A DNA stretch of 64,000 bases from Trichoplax adhaerens (taxonomy: Eukaryota; Placozoa; Uniplacotomia; Trichoplacea; Trichoplacidae). This document shows, one piece after another, positions 36,016-53,464 of the stretch. The notes beneath the pieces were generated by a model. That model saw nothing but the letters and a program-made list of their open reading frames with translations, was not told where the DNA came from and ran no database searches. The stretch's first letter is position 1; each line of letters opens with the position of its first letter. Where the stretch lies: positions 958,074 through 1,022,073 of the forward strand of contig NW_002060954.1 of NCBI RefSeq assembly GCF_000150275.1. Reading direction: 5' to 3'. The position numbers and the translations under genes were made by a program.

Positions 36016-39000
36016 ATGAATAATTGTTCTATGATAGCCATTAGTGGCGCTGCTGCAGTAGCTGCAGCTATATGCTACATTTTGTTTGGTCCTAAACAGT
36101 ATAATATAAAGCCGTTAAAAGGAGGTAAGCGACGCTGTTAAATACCTTACACTGTAATGTTTCGTGATATAACGAATTTCGATACTAGTTTGAAGTTATT
36201 GAAATGGATTTAATTTTCTATCCAATAATGTATTTTACTGAATATGTTATACTACGTAATTGCTAAAAAATAAATGAATCTGTCTTTCATGTGCAGAAAT
36301 TGCAAGAAAATTACTTTCTATGCGGGCTTTTCATACATGATACTGCTGTAGTAGATAGATAATGTGCCGTACATCATGCACTGTACAGTACATTACAGAG
36401 ACTCTAAAAGGATAAGTGCTATAATTTTATGCATACGCGTATGTTTGTCTATTCTATTAGGATCTTATCCTGGCCTAGATAATCTTGGCAATACTTGCTT
36501 TTTAAACTGCATTCTGCAGGTAAGATAATATACTAGCTTCTTCTATTTTATATTTGTTAATGTATGATAAAAATGGATGATATTTTTAATTGCGTAAGTC
36601 CTCTACCGAGCACAGACGCGTATTGTAATATTGTAGCAGATTACCGTACGTACAGGATAAATAGAAGATACTAACTACCAGGAAGCTGCATCTCCTAAAA
36701 TCAGTAACCTCTAACCTGCAGTGAATTCTAACTACTTTTTCATTATATTATTAGTACCATAAAATAATACCTTATCTATTAATGATTAAATACAATGATT
36801 TAATGTCAATATGACATCGAATGAAATGCTATTAATACTGTATATAAGATTGCTATTGTATATGCTATCTGGAAGTAAACATTGGAGGTCTATGAAATAT
36901 GATATTTCATTCCTATCCTATCCTGTCCGGATATACTGTTTTCATTACTAAATATTCTTTTGCTATGCAAAGTTTAAACATGTACTGCGGTTGTTATATA
37001 CTACTACTGCTGTACGTACATACCTATAAATCTACTGCAGTACATACTCTTTATAAAGTATACCAAATTAACACAACAGCCTATTTGCCGTAATGTCTTC
37101 CCGTTAACGAAATTATTCTGGAAAGTACGAGATTGGATCTAACTCGAAAATGGCATATATCAATCACTATGAGTACTGGAATAGCATACATACAGCACCG
37201 GGTGAAATATATGCGGGATACTCTCAGAGTGATTTGCAATTACTTTTACTACTCTGTCGTATTTACATCTATATAATCCAAACAATTAATCAACACCCAA
37301 TGTAGTCTGCAGAAGAAGCTTTTAGCGCCAAAGTCAGCGTAGCAATTGATATATACTTCTCTTTAATATGCTTTGCTTCTAGACATGCTGTTAGCTAAAA
37401 TACATCCATACAGATTAGCTTATCTTAATGGTACTAGTAGAGATTTCGCTTTCGTAGAAACTAGATAGCTATGAACGTAAACGTGTAATCTTGATACATC
37501 GGTAATATAATCTATTATTATTATGAAATGCATTGCCAGTTTCTCGAATTACTTATTATTTAAATATGCTGTGTATTGGCTTTGATTTTGATGAAGCACA
37601 TCGAGCATATTTAATTGAATATTAAAATGCCACTATTTGGTTTAAAGACTGAGTAGTAATTGCTTTGTTTCTAGAGCCTTGCATCTTTGCCTGCTTTCGT
37701 TATTTATCTGAAAAAAATCAATGCCAATTCTAATTGTAACAAGCAAAACAAACCCTTAACGAATATACTAGCTGGATTACTTGACGGTTCGATGATAATA
37801 TAAAGTTTTCTGCAGTTTATTTTATTTTGTGAATCTACCCAGTAACGGCATTTTATAATGTTACAAAATAGCTTCTGTAACTGAAGGAGATATTCTGATA
37901 GTCGAGTGTAATTTGCTACTCTGCAATTATACGTAATAATAACGACCGTAGGACTATGTTGTCAAAGTTCAAAGTAACGCTATGTTTTAGTCGAAAAAAA
38001 TCTTTAGCTTCTAAGATTTCATGATACCCCTTACTTGAAATTTAAATCAAAATTTTCAATAACAGTTAGTCTTCATAAATTTATTAATTTTAATCATTAA
38101 AAGATAGTAAAAGTACTAACGTTCTGAATCGTCTTTATAGAATTAAGTCAAAAACATAGTTATGCTCGATCATTGTCAGCAAGTAGCGTGCTTGAAGTAT
38201 TATTTAGATACAATTGGATCATATCTTCAGAACAACATGATGCACATGAAATGTATCATGCCTTGTTGACAACATTGGTAGAAGAAACGGTTAGAGTTCC
38301 ATGAATATTTGTGTATGAGTAGTTATAAATAGCTGTGCTTAAAATAGAAAATCTATTTCTTTACGTCATTATTTATTTACTCCGTAGGATTACAATGATA
38401 ATCTTCACCCAAGTCATGATCTAAATAATGCCATTTCAGTAAGTAAAATTATCTTTTAGCAATAAAATTAAGTTAAAGCTTCAACTGCTAAATGAATAAT
38501 GTTAGCGTTATGATTCTGATCGGATAGATATGATTATAATTTAATTTAATTTTGTACACAGTATTGTTCGAACGATGAAATTGATGAAGGTTCGGCACAT
38601 GCCGCCACACGGACGCACGGTATACCATTGACTTCTACGGTACCAGCTTAAATAACAAACCAATGTATTCCACTGTCGATCTAAACTGCATTCTAATAAT
38701 TAAAGCTCCAGTTCGAACTCTAGACCGTAAGGGTATTCTAGGAAGCTTTCCATTCCATGGTTTGCTCGCAAGTCAAATGTCATGCTTAAAGTGTCGTCAT
38801 AAGAATCCAACCCGCTACGACATTTTTGATAGTATATCGCTGAGCATACCCACTTCGATGCAAAAGGCAAGCTATTCAGATGAGAAAAAATATCTACACT
38901 TATTGACACTTTCTAGCGAAATTCTAATTAATAAAATAGTAATTTATTTGCTTCTTGTCTTAGTGCAGTTATTTATATCCGTGTCTTGTTATTTCATGTA

Positions 39001-40473
39001 ATGCGCATACGGTATAGAGTCATCTCAATCTTGAATTAGAAGACTGTATTAAAACTTTCTTGATGAAAGAATACATAGATGATGTTATTTGTGATAACTG
39101 TTCAAAAGACAACGGAAAAAATGTAAGTTTATATTTATGTTGTATGCATTGACATCAAATAAAAGATAATAACAAAATTTTTTCGAACAGGGAAAGGCAA
39201 CTCGGAAAACATTTATGAAGGAAACTTTTTTCGGAAAGGTAATTTATCTAACTTGAGCTAGAACATACTTTCTGTAAATTCTATGCCAACCTTTTACAAT
39301 TTCGATTAGTTACCGCAATGTTTATGCATACATATTCAACGAATATATTGGAATTCAAGCGGATCCTCATATAAATGTGATAAATTTATACCGTTTCCGC
39401 CACTTTTGGACATGACACCATTTACGGTATTTGATAATTATTCTAATCCTAATGGTATATATCCGAATAAACTGAACTCAATCAGCAATAGTTTGAACGA
39501 TTCTGCCTCGAATGATAGGTAACTGCCATAGATACAACTAAGAATCTAATATTGATCAGTTTCGTAGAATTGAAAATACATGTAGTTGGTGTATCATAGA
39601 GATTGAAGTAAATCATACTATTACTTGACAGTGATACTAGCATTTATAAATAAAATATACGTAGATTAAAAGTTAAACAAAACGCTTGTAAGTGGAGTCA
39701 CGATTATAATTCGTGAATGCATTAAATGTCTTTGTACGAATTATTAATTCTATTCTATATTATATGCTTGTTATTCATCTAACAAGATATCAGTTGCACG
39801 GTGTAGTATGCATTTAACAACGGATATTACTAGTCTGTTTCAAGCGAGATAAAGCGGTTTCAGAAAATAGTATACGTTGTTAAAGTATTCACGATAATAA
39901 GTTGTACTATATTGGTTTGTAATGTGATGTTATGTATATATTATATGTCCATAGATTTTATGTAAGCTAGCTATTTGCGTTTATTGTGCATGTTTATCTA
40001 CACTAATGAAAGCTTCAACTATCCCTTTCAACCATGATAATGAACGCTACGCCCTAGACGTGCTTATAGCTATCTACTCGTATACCAGCATTTATCAGTG
40101 TTAGGAGTAGCTATCTTAAACTTGCTATTGTGATAGCTTCGTGGGCGTTGCACGCATATCCTATCTTCAACTACACTAATTTTGTACATAATTACGGTAT
40201 GAAATTACAATTCGAATGATAACTCCATAATTATGTGACTTTTCATTGCATGTTTTCTCATCGTTACATCGCAGAAAATTTTACCGATACAAGTTGGTTG
40301 CGGTAGTATGTCACTTTGGAAGCGATGGATTCGATGGACATTTCGTTTCCTATCGAACGGATAAGTCTGCTAACAACAGCTGGTATTATATTTCGGATAA
40401 TGTGGTTAGAACAGCTTTACTTTCGGAAGTTTTATTAAGCAAAGCATACCTGATCTTTTATGAAAGATTATAA
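36016..40473 (+). CDS. USP30: Mitochondrial outer-membrane deubiquitinase USP30
   Basis: Ubiquitin-specific protease that in mammals removes ubiquitin from outer-membrane proteins and opposes mitophagy. Exon 1 encodes an N-terminal membrane anchor (AISGAAAVAAAICYILFGP, about residues 8-26), as in USP30. Exon 2 has the Cys box LDNLGNTCFLNCILQ. Later exons give SSEQHDAHEMYHALL, FPFHGLLASQMSCLKCRH and CDNCSKDN (two CxxC zinc pairs), DSISLSIPTS, LPQCLCIHIQRI, then the His box FDGHFVSYR and WYYISDNVVR, ending AYLIFYERL. Ser in YISDN sits where USP30 has its unusual catalytic Ser instead of Asn/Asp. One intron (38867-39017) is GC-AG. Compared with human, the insert before the His box is shorter. 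Preceded by a GTAC array. Confidence 0.95.
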
Positions 40474-43365
40474 TTAGTGTAAAACACGTATTATAAACGT
40501 AATGGATATATTATATAACACAGACGTATCAGCTAATACCTTAGCTCAGATTGTAATAGCCTTATTGCGTATTTTAACCTTGAAAACCTATTCGATTATG
40601 TTACGGCACATTTTTGCGTCCGCCTAATCTCTGTAAAATACGTTGAGAAAAGTCTTTACGATTCAGACGTCGTTTGCATATCCGTACAGTTGACATCGCC
40701 ATATTAGTGCAATAAGCTTTCTTCCTAAAACGCATTAATGTAATTGCTAATGCTAAACTTCTGACGATGTCAATTCTGTCTTACTGTTAATCAATGTAAG
40801 AATTGTAACAAAGTAAATCGCTTATATTTTATATACTGTATGGATGATCACTAATTTACACTCAATGATCTGTTTAAAGATTACTGCAACTATCAAACTA
40901 AAATTGCCTATGATAACTTATAAATTATTGTAAAATATGATAAACTTCTATTACTATACCATTTGATTCCTTTATTATAATGATACTTATCTATGTTTCA
41001 TAAACGCAGTATAATGGAAGAGAATGTGGCGAATACTTTAACTTTTCTTATATACTGCTTGTACTTGTATTGGCTCCGTATCACCAAAATATATATAGGT
41101 AGAAATACATAAATATCAAGTTAAGTAATAGCTTTACTTGAATATTTTAATTTACCTAGTCAATGCTGTATGTGGGGCAATGTACATAACACATCCGACC
41201 GTATCTTCAACATAAACTAACATAGTATTATATTATACTATGCATGCTCTCTTGGATCGTAAATAACGACTAGGCGTCATTCTATTGAAATAATTGACAA
41301 TACTAAGGTAACTTAATCATTTCTATAAAAGGATACTACTGTACTGCAAAGTAAGGGATAATAATCTGCAAGCGCTTACTCTTTATCATTGTTATCAATA
41401 GCATATCGTACGTTACTAGGCTCAGGTATATCCAGGGCTTCAGCGTAAATATGATTTTATACTTATTCTGTATGCTCAAAATGTAAATTTCATTGGAACT
41501 TTAATGATAGGTAATACATAATAGCAATTATGCGAATCATTTATACGTGTAGATGATAAAACCTCTAAAATAAATTGCCTATAAATGAACTAATCTGATC
41601 GAAATAGTATTTATTAGGTTATTGAATCCGTTACATTCAAACGAACGATTTAATGGCTCTTGATGCCAATCATACACACATTGCGACATTTTATATAAAT
41701 AAAAACGCTGAAAAAAATTGCTTAGATACCTAGACTCTCTTCGCGAATTTAAACATAGATGCCTCTCCTTATTCATGCACGATAGTCCGACAATTTACCA
41801 GCAGTATCTTGGTGGTAAATGCAGCATTATTACGGTTACTATAACCCGAATAATTACCAGAGTGATTTTTCATAATTAGCTATTACTAGAAAAGAGGTTT
41901 AAGATCAAGGTTACTTTCATAAAAGTTTTAATTGGCGCTCCCATTAAATAAATAAAGGGACTCTAGGGTGCATGCATATAATGTATAGTAGGATACAAAT
42001 AGACAACATGAACGTAATATGTACTGTAGTTAATTACTTTGTGCCTGACTGAAGTAAACCTTTAGGATGAACTACAGTACGGTATTTTATTAACCTTTTC
42101 GCTAAGTATTAGAATAATTGCACTGGCAAATCTTTACACAAAACATCAATATTTTTAGTCATTCTAGCCTTTTTTACGCTTGTACTACAAATCACATTTC
42201 CAATAAACACAACCTCATCAAGTATAAAGAAGTGCCTCTCAAATTACTACCAAAGTAGGACAAATACACCGCTACAGGAAATAATACTAATACCATCGAA
42301 TAATCTATAGTTGATACTATATAGCCCGAGGCGGATACTTAGCCTATAACAATATACAGTAGTACATCGGTTTCATTCCTGTATACTATTATGAAGGGCT
42401 CTTTAACAAATAGTAAACACTTTCATAATATCGCATCAATATTGCTACTTTATATCGAGAAATTCCCATGACATTAAAAATTTGCTTAACATGTTAATAA
42501 ATGAATAACAGGACATTAAAATATAAGTTTCTGAAGCTATACACAAGCGCAATATTTATACTTTCTAAACATAAAATAACGTTTGCATTATAATGATACA
42601 TTTATAAAGGGAAAGAATGTTTGTTACCATTGCTAGCCTTTCTACAAAAGCATTACTGAAGAGCTAAACATATTTGAAAATTAGATTTAACAATTGTACT
42701 CTATCAAGTCAATAAATGTTTCTTAAATCAAAATTTGTAAAATCATTATGCTATAACGTTAATTCTTTGTAAAAATATTTACGGACTTCATATTACTCGT
42801 TGATACACACAATCTGTGACATGTTACCGAAGTGCTAACATTGAACACAAAGAAACTGCATTCGTAGACCTATTTCACGGTATCGTGGTATAGTAATACT
42901 ATGCCTTCTTATTTCTATTAAGGAGGTGTTAATACATGTGCATTAAACCTCGGTATCAACGGCAAAAATGATAAAAAGCTTACAGCGGTAAATACATAAT
43001 TTGTATATCATAAAGGATACAGTTGGTAATTAAACACAGTTATAAGCAATCGATCGAAATAGCAACATAATTAGAGATTTAAGTATTAATCATGAAAAGA
43101 GCTAATGTGTGATACCAATAAATACGCATGATACACGTTAGAGAACCCAAGTCAATAACTGACACTATCTTTATATACGCGCACTTACTACGTACAGTAA
43201 AGTGATAGTCAAGATATAATGCAAACGTTCTGTGCATTCTTACAAATTGCTTTCAAATCCACATAACACTATAACATTAAAAAGATACTAAATATGCACC
43301 GAAAAAGACGTTAATATACGTAAAGTTATGCCCTTTTGGAATTTCTGATGTTCTACAACATAATT

Positions 43366-43399
<34 letters not shown>

Positions 43400-43541
43400 G
43401 ACATATCTATACCATGATGTACGATTGCAATTGAGCGTTAATCTAGTGCAGCCATAAAACTGTTCAGTGACAGTAGTATCTGTACATAGAATAATTTGAG
43501 GCATTCTATAGTACAACTAATATAGTTAAAAGTGATAAGCT
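40474..43541. other. Convergent gap, USP30 / PP1
   Basis: About 3 kb of AT-rich sequence between two 3' ends. Isolated array heptamers occur (for example near 41336, 42018, 42070 and 42355) but no GTAC array. A short frame at 41579-41776 on the minus strand has no recognisable similarity. Contains an ATT microsatellite (43366-43398). Confidence 0.5.
43366..43398. repeat. (ATT)n microsatellite
   Basis: About eleven consecutive ATT units just beyond the PP1 stop, probably within or near its 3' UTR. Confidence 0.9.
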
Positions 43542-48670
<5,129 letters not shown>

Positions 48671-48759
48671 CTTTTTCGATTTTTAACGTAATTAACAAGA
48701 TTCTAGCTATGATTAACGAAGATTCAAGAGCGATACTACCAAGGCGTCGCAAAGAGCCC

Positions 48760-49570
48760 AAGCTACTGTTGTACAGTAAAAGCGGGTACAATCGAGAAGA
48801 CGTAAAAGATGGCCACTAGTTATTTTGATATTGCCTTTACCGCAATACATACAGTATTGAGTATGGAGCACTGTACAGTGTAGAGTACCATACAAAGCGT
48901 GTCATCCGATGCTAGGGTCAACTGCCGGGTCTTCTGGATTGTACTGTAGTACAGTACTGTAGAGCAGCTGTGCACTGTGCATTGTAGTACTAATTTTCCA
49001 AAAAGTCAATTCCTTGTTGAACAGTATAGCAGTCTGACCTTGCCATCGTACCCTGCTGTACACTGTCCAGTACTGTACGTGTAAGCGCGTATGTGAAGAT
49101 AAGAAAAATTCAATTTTTAACGGCTGCTCAATTTAGTGTACTACAGTACATTACACTGTAGTATAGTACTGTACAGTTGATCAAATTCAAGAACTGACTA
49201 TATTACTGACTATATTTATTTATTTCTTCATTTATTTATTTATTTATTCATCATTTATGATTCTATTTCTGGTGGAACCGTCTCTCACGATATTCTTCGT
49301 GTACTATACTAGTAGTTTTTACTGTCCATTGAATCATTTTCATGCATTCAAGTCCTCGATCACCTACAGTACAGTACCTGAAACTGACTGCAGCATTCAT
49401 CGCTACTGCACACTATACTGTACTCTACAGTATTAACGGATCTGATCAGCCAAACCGTACAGTACAGTACTGTACACTGTACGTACAGTATACTGTAGTA
49501 CTGACGATATGCAGCATATCGACAGTACAGTACAGTGTACAGTACAGTACAGCATGTTTACTGTACATTC
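48760..49570. repeat. GTAC palindrome array (PP1/PRKRIP1 promoter gap, part 1)
   Basis: Starts about 95 bp upstream of the PP1 ATG. Dense blocks at about 48870-48880, 48940-48962, 49060-49080, 49138-49178 and 49366-49560. Contains the first copy of a 17-bp palindrome (49505-49521) and an ATTT-rich simple repeat at about 49208-49250. Confidence 0.9.
49505..49521. promoter_or_regulatory. 17-bp palindrome CGATATGCAGCATATCG, copy 1
   Basis: Perfect inverted repeat of 8-bp arms around one A, unlike the surrounding GTAC words. An identical copy lies 328 bp away (49833-49849). Both are preceded by CTGTAGTA-like sequence plus CTGA or GTGA and followed by ACAGTAC- or CTGTACA-type array. Candidate dimeric factor site. 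Confidence 0.55.
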
Positions 49571-49762
49571 GCTTTAGATTATAAGAATTCTATTTAAATG
49601 CTATTATCAATATCAAAACTGTATCGATTTTATACCAGCATGTAGCTAATGAGCTAAAGATTCTATATTAGTTACTCTACCAGCACATATAATATTAAGT
49701 CATTTTAATTGCAATGAAGGAAGTCGATTTTTTACATCGAAATTCTAAAACGAAGTTAAACA

Positions 49763-50040
49763 TGCTGTACAGTACAGTACACAAATTATTACTGTACTGT
49801 ACTGTACTGTAGACTGTAGACTGTAGTAGTGACGATATGCAGCATATCGACTGTACAGTGTACAGTACAGTGTACTGTACACTGTACAGTATAGTACTGT
49901 GCTGTACTGTACACAAATTACTACTTTACAGTAACTGTATGCTGTACTGTACAGTGTACACTGTACAGTACTGTACACAAGTTACCGTACTGGATATGGT
50001 GTTTTCCTTACAGTACAGTACTGTACTGTATTGTACTGTA
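49763..50040. repeat. GTAC palindrome array (PP1/PRKRIP1 promoter gap, part 2)
   Basis: Very dense array ending about 75 bp before the PRKRIP1 ATG. GTACACAAATTA or GTACACAAGTTA recurs three times (about 49779, 49910 and 49974), suggesting a longer duplicated unit inside the array. Confidence 0.92.
49833..49849. promoter_or_regulatory. 17-bp palindrome CGATATGCAGCATATCG, copy 2
   Basis: Identical to the copy at 49505-49521, with matching bases on both sides (GACGATATGC...GCATATCGAC). It lies within the second array block about 270 bp upstream of PRKRIP1. Confidence 0.55.
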
Positions 50041-50114
50041 TGGTTAACTATAAATGTTCGATACCTTGCACTGATTATGCGACTACGATTCCATCATTCT
50101 TCAGCGAAACCATC

Positions 50115-52488
50115 ATGGCCACTAAACAAGACGAGAAGGCCAGCAATAAACCAGATAAAACCGTGATTGTCCCTAAGAACTGCGCGCAAGTACAAAAGAT
50201 TCATCTTGATAGACTAATGAAGAATGTGGTAAGAAACTTTTAAGATTCAGAATTTTACACTTGTGTGTGCACACTTGGCAGCAGCATGAAACATCCAAAG
50301 TCCTGCACGAGAATCCATCTAAAGTCAATGACTGCTTAATTTAAACTGACAAATTACTGCCAACCAAGACTAGCTGAACGTTAAGTCCATAACCGTAAAA
50401 AACTATACAAGTATACAGGGCATCTAGCTGCTACTTCATAAACCCAACGTTATATAACTTTCAATTGATAAGCCATACTGTATTCGTACCTATTAACTGT
50501 TACGAAATTATTTCACGTCTTATGTAAGAATGGATAAAATTAACATTCTTCCTCATCACAAATTTCGCTTTTAATCAAACTATTCTTTGCTGTAGAAACA
50601 TTATACTGACATACTATACAACTGTTGGCTTTGATAGGATCGACCTATTCACATTCCCAAAGTGAATCAAGAGAAAGCATCGCCACTACCTCCCGAATTT
50701 GTCCGAGAAATTATGGGTTAGTTTCAAAGCTCGTTAGCTTTTTGCATTCCGATAAACGTAAATACATTACATGTACATCATAATATCGTAAGTAATATAA
50801 TGTACCAATGTGTGCACACATTTACTCTAGTATTTATATATTGCTGATCATGAAAATAAACCACAATTTTTGCTATCGTCCGCTCAATACTTGTAAACCT
50901 TTAACCAATTCTTATAGATTAATTATTAAGCCGCTGTGATGATTCTTTTAGTTTAGTAAATAGCAACATTCACAGTTACTTACGCTTCATTTTTAGGCTC
51001 AAGTGCAGGAGCTGGAAGTGGCGAATTTCATGTCTATAGAGGTAGTAGGAGGAGAGAGTATAATCGCTTACGACTCATTGAAGAACAAGCGAAAAAGGTA
51101 AGGTAACACTCGTACAGTATACGTAAGAAAATCAACTCTTCAATCTTCATCATCCAATCAATATAACAGCTCATACTGTACTAATATTACTTCGAATCCA
51201 ATTACTGATATCCTTTATACTAAATGCATTGATCGTTTTTATATAAATTGTTTACTTGAGCATTGCAATTCTCAAGTCTACCCAAAGTATTATATTACAT
51301 AGATTTACTATTGCAGCAATAATTGAGATAAATGGGGAACGAATACATGACTGCATGTTAATAAACAACAAATTACATAAGTACACTACTTAATACTCAT
51401 TAATTGCTGCTGCTACTCACTACTCAGTATACTGTACAATATCAGAAGCAAAATTTACATAATCCGAAACCAATTATAAACATATATTTGGTAATTATAT
51501 GTAAACGTCGAAAGAAACATCTAGATGATGAGTCACGACCGACAATAGTAGTCATCTATCCCTCCTAATTTGCTAAAATTATTAGACGAAACATAAAATC
51601 CTCATAAAAGGTACGTATATCGCGCTATGATAAATGCATCGGTGCATCAGTTTAATTGCTGATGAACGAAAAGGTTAGCAATTTACAAGCCTACAGTATA
51701 TGTTTTACTGTATACTAAACAATATGAAATAGTCTATACAGTATTAAACGTAGACCCCGCCAATGTGACACTCTAAGATTCGCATGAAAAATGATTCAGA
51801 TGCAAAAACCGTAGAGTAGTACCGATACATCGAACTAAAATGATGTTTTTCTTAATGGATAAGGATGAATCCAATCAAGAACTTCAAAGAAAGATAGAAA
51901 GTGATCGAAAGGAAACCGAAGAACGGACAGCCAAAAAGCGTAATAAAAGGTGCTATCTTACATCATTAGGAGCATTTGTACGACGAAGCTTACATACAAT
52001 CAGTTGCTTTAGGTTGATTACTGCCAGTACATGTAGAATCATTGCAGATGTTACAAATTTTATAATGTACATACGTATATGCATCTTGCCCTTGTCTTAA
52101 TGCTGACGAAACTATCGTGATATTGCATTAGATGTTTCCTGTATCAGATGTATGAGATATCACGCATTATTTAGTATGCAATACAGACAATATATTTTAA
52201 ACTATAACAATGTGCTTATTATATAAATACTCTACAGATTACGTAAAAAGCAGAAGCAACTCGAGCATAAAAAAAGAAATACTGGTAAAAACTAAATTTA
52301 TTCTCTAATATCTTACAATTTCAGTGCAATTTAGATATACAGTAACAACTTTGTACTCATGATATTTCTTCTTAGGAGCCGCAACGATGAAAGAGGATAT
52401 GAAAAGTAATGACCGTGATGAAGATAATAGTGACTCTGTAGAGACCCAACAAGTAGAAGAAAATTCTTTTATAATAGGAGGAAGATAA
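50115..52488 (+). CDS. PRKRIP1: PRKR-interacting protein 1 homologue
   Basis: Small basic nuclear protein; in vertebrates it binds double-stranded RNA and PKR and is a component of the catalytic spliceosome. Six exons, start [20 protein letters not shown]. The family core is clear: [55 protein letters not shown]; then a charged helix ([35 protein letters not shown]) and an acidic tail ending SFIIGGR, comparable to the SFTMGR ending of the human protein. Length is about 165 aa, close to human. In-frame ATG at 50040 upstream would add 25 residues encoded partly by promoter-array sequence and is not favoured. AATAAA at 52799-52804. Confidence 0.94.
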
Positions 52489-53464
52489 CCCCTGCTAAAA
52501 GTATCTACTTTAAGATTATAATTAATAGTATGTATATAGTTGTATAATATATTCTGTAGTGGTCGGTTCATGCGATTTTTAATATTTTTAATACCATATG
52601 TTATATCATAGTTCTGTAGCTCTACTCTATCATGATATCTCAATATTGCACAATACATCTAAAAAGAAATCGTTAAAATCCTGTTGACCATTTTCTGAAA
52701 ATAACTATTGATGTGAACGAAGAGCTGTAAGAGTTCACCTTCATATTTTTATTATATAATGATTCCACAGTATGTTGTATAAGTAATTGTATATTACAAA
52801 TAAAGCAATATAGTTAATCCTACGAAAAGTACCTGTGTAAAATTCAGTGGCTATTACTGTTGTCTATCATGACATATCGTAACATTTAGGAACCAACAGT
52901 GCAAATTTTAAAGTTGTTATTACTTCTTCATTTTCCTACCCATTTGCATGATGTTTACGAAGTTAACTATCAACTTTAGTCAATGTAGACTGTAGTAAAG
53001 CTCTTCTAGTAGGTTTTGTTATGAAAATTTATTGACAATTTATGACTGTAAATAAGGAGCGGCTGTTTCAGCCAATACAGTACTCCATGTTGTACCCATA
53101 TAATGTATCTAGAAAGACAGGAAATCAAAATCTGGTCCATGAACCAGATAATAGCTTAAATGTCACATACAATCTGTTGTCCAATTATGTATCCTTCTTT
53201 TCTTGGTATATCATAACATTACTATGTAAGATCTTTAACAGTTTATAATTACAGACAGTAGTTAAAAATTCGAATATAATTTAGTAAAGCATGTACATGT
53301 ATACGAACAAAACAGAAATCACAGCGACAAAGTTAAAGAGGTAATTAATGACAATATTCGAAGGAATATTCTTTAATATCATAGCAGCTACAAGAAAATG
53401 AAATACTTTCCGAGTCTAAATCATCAAAACCAAATTATCAATTCAGTCTTAATGAAAAATTCGA
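52489..53464. other. Convergent gap, PRKRIP1 / INO80E-like
   Basis: AT-rich 3' flanks only. One isolated ACAGTACT word (about 53077), no array. Nothing else recognised. Confidence 0.5.

Noticed and set aside
50031-50114. Longer PRKRIP1 N-terminus from upstream in-frame codons
   Set aside because: The extra residues are partly encoded by promoter-array sequence and are not family-like; the 50115 ATG fits the family start.
49342-50166. Overlapping long frames on both strands upstream of PRKRIP1
   Set aside because: Array artefacts; the real coding starts at 50115 where PRKRIP1 similarity begins.
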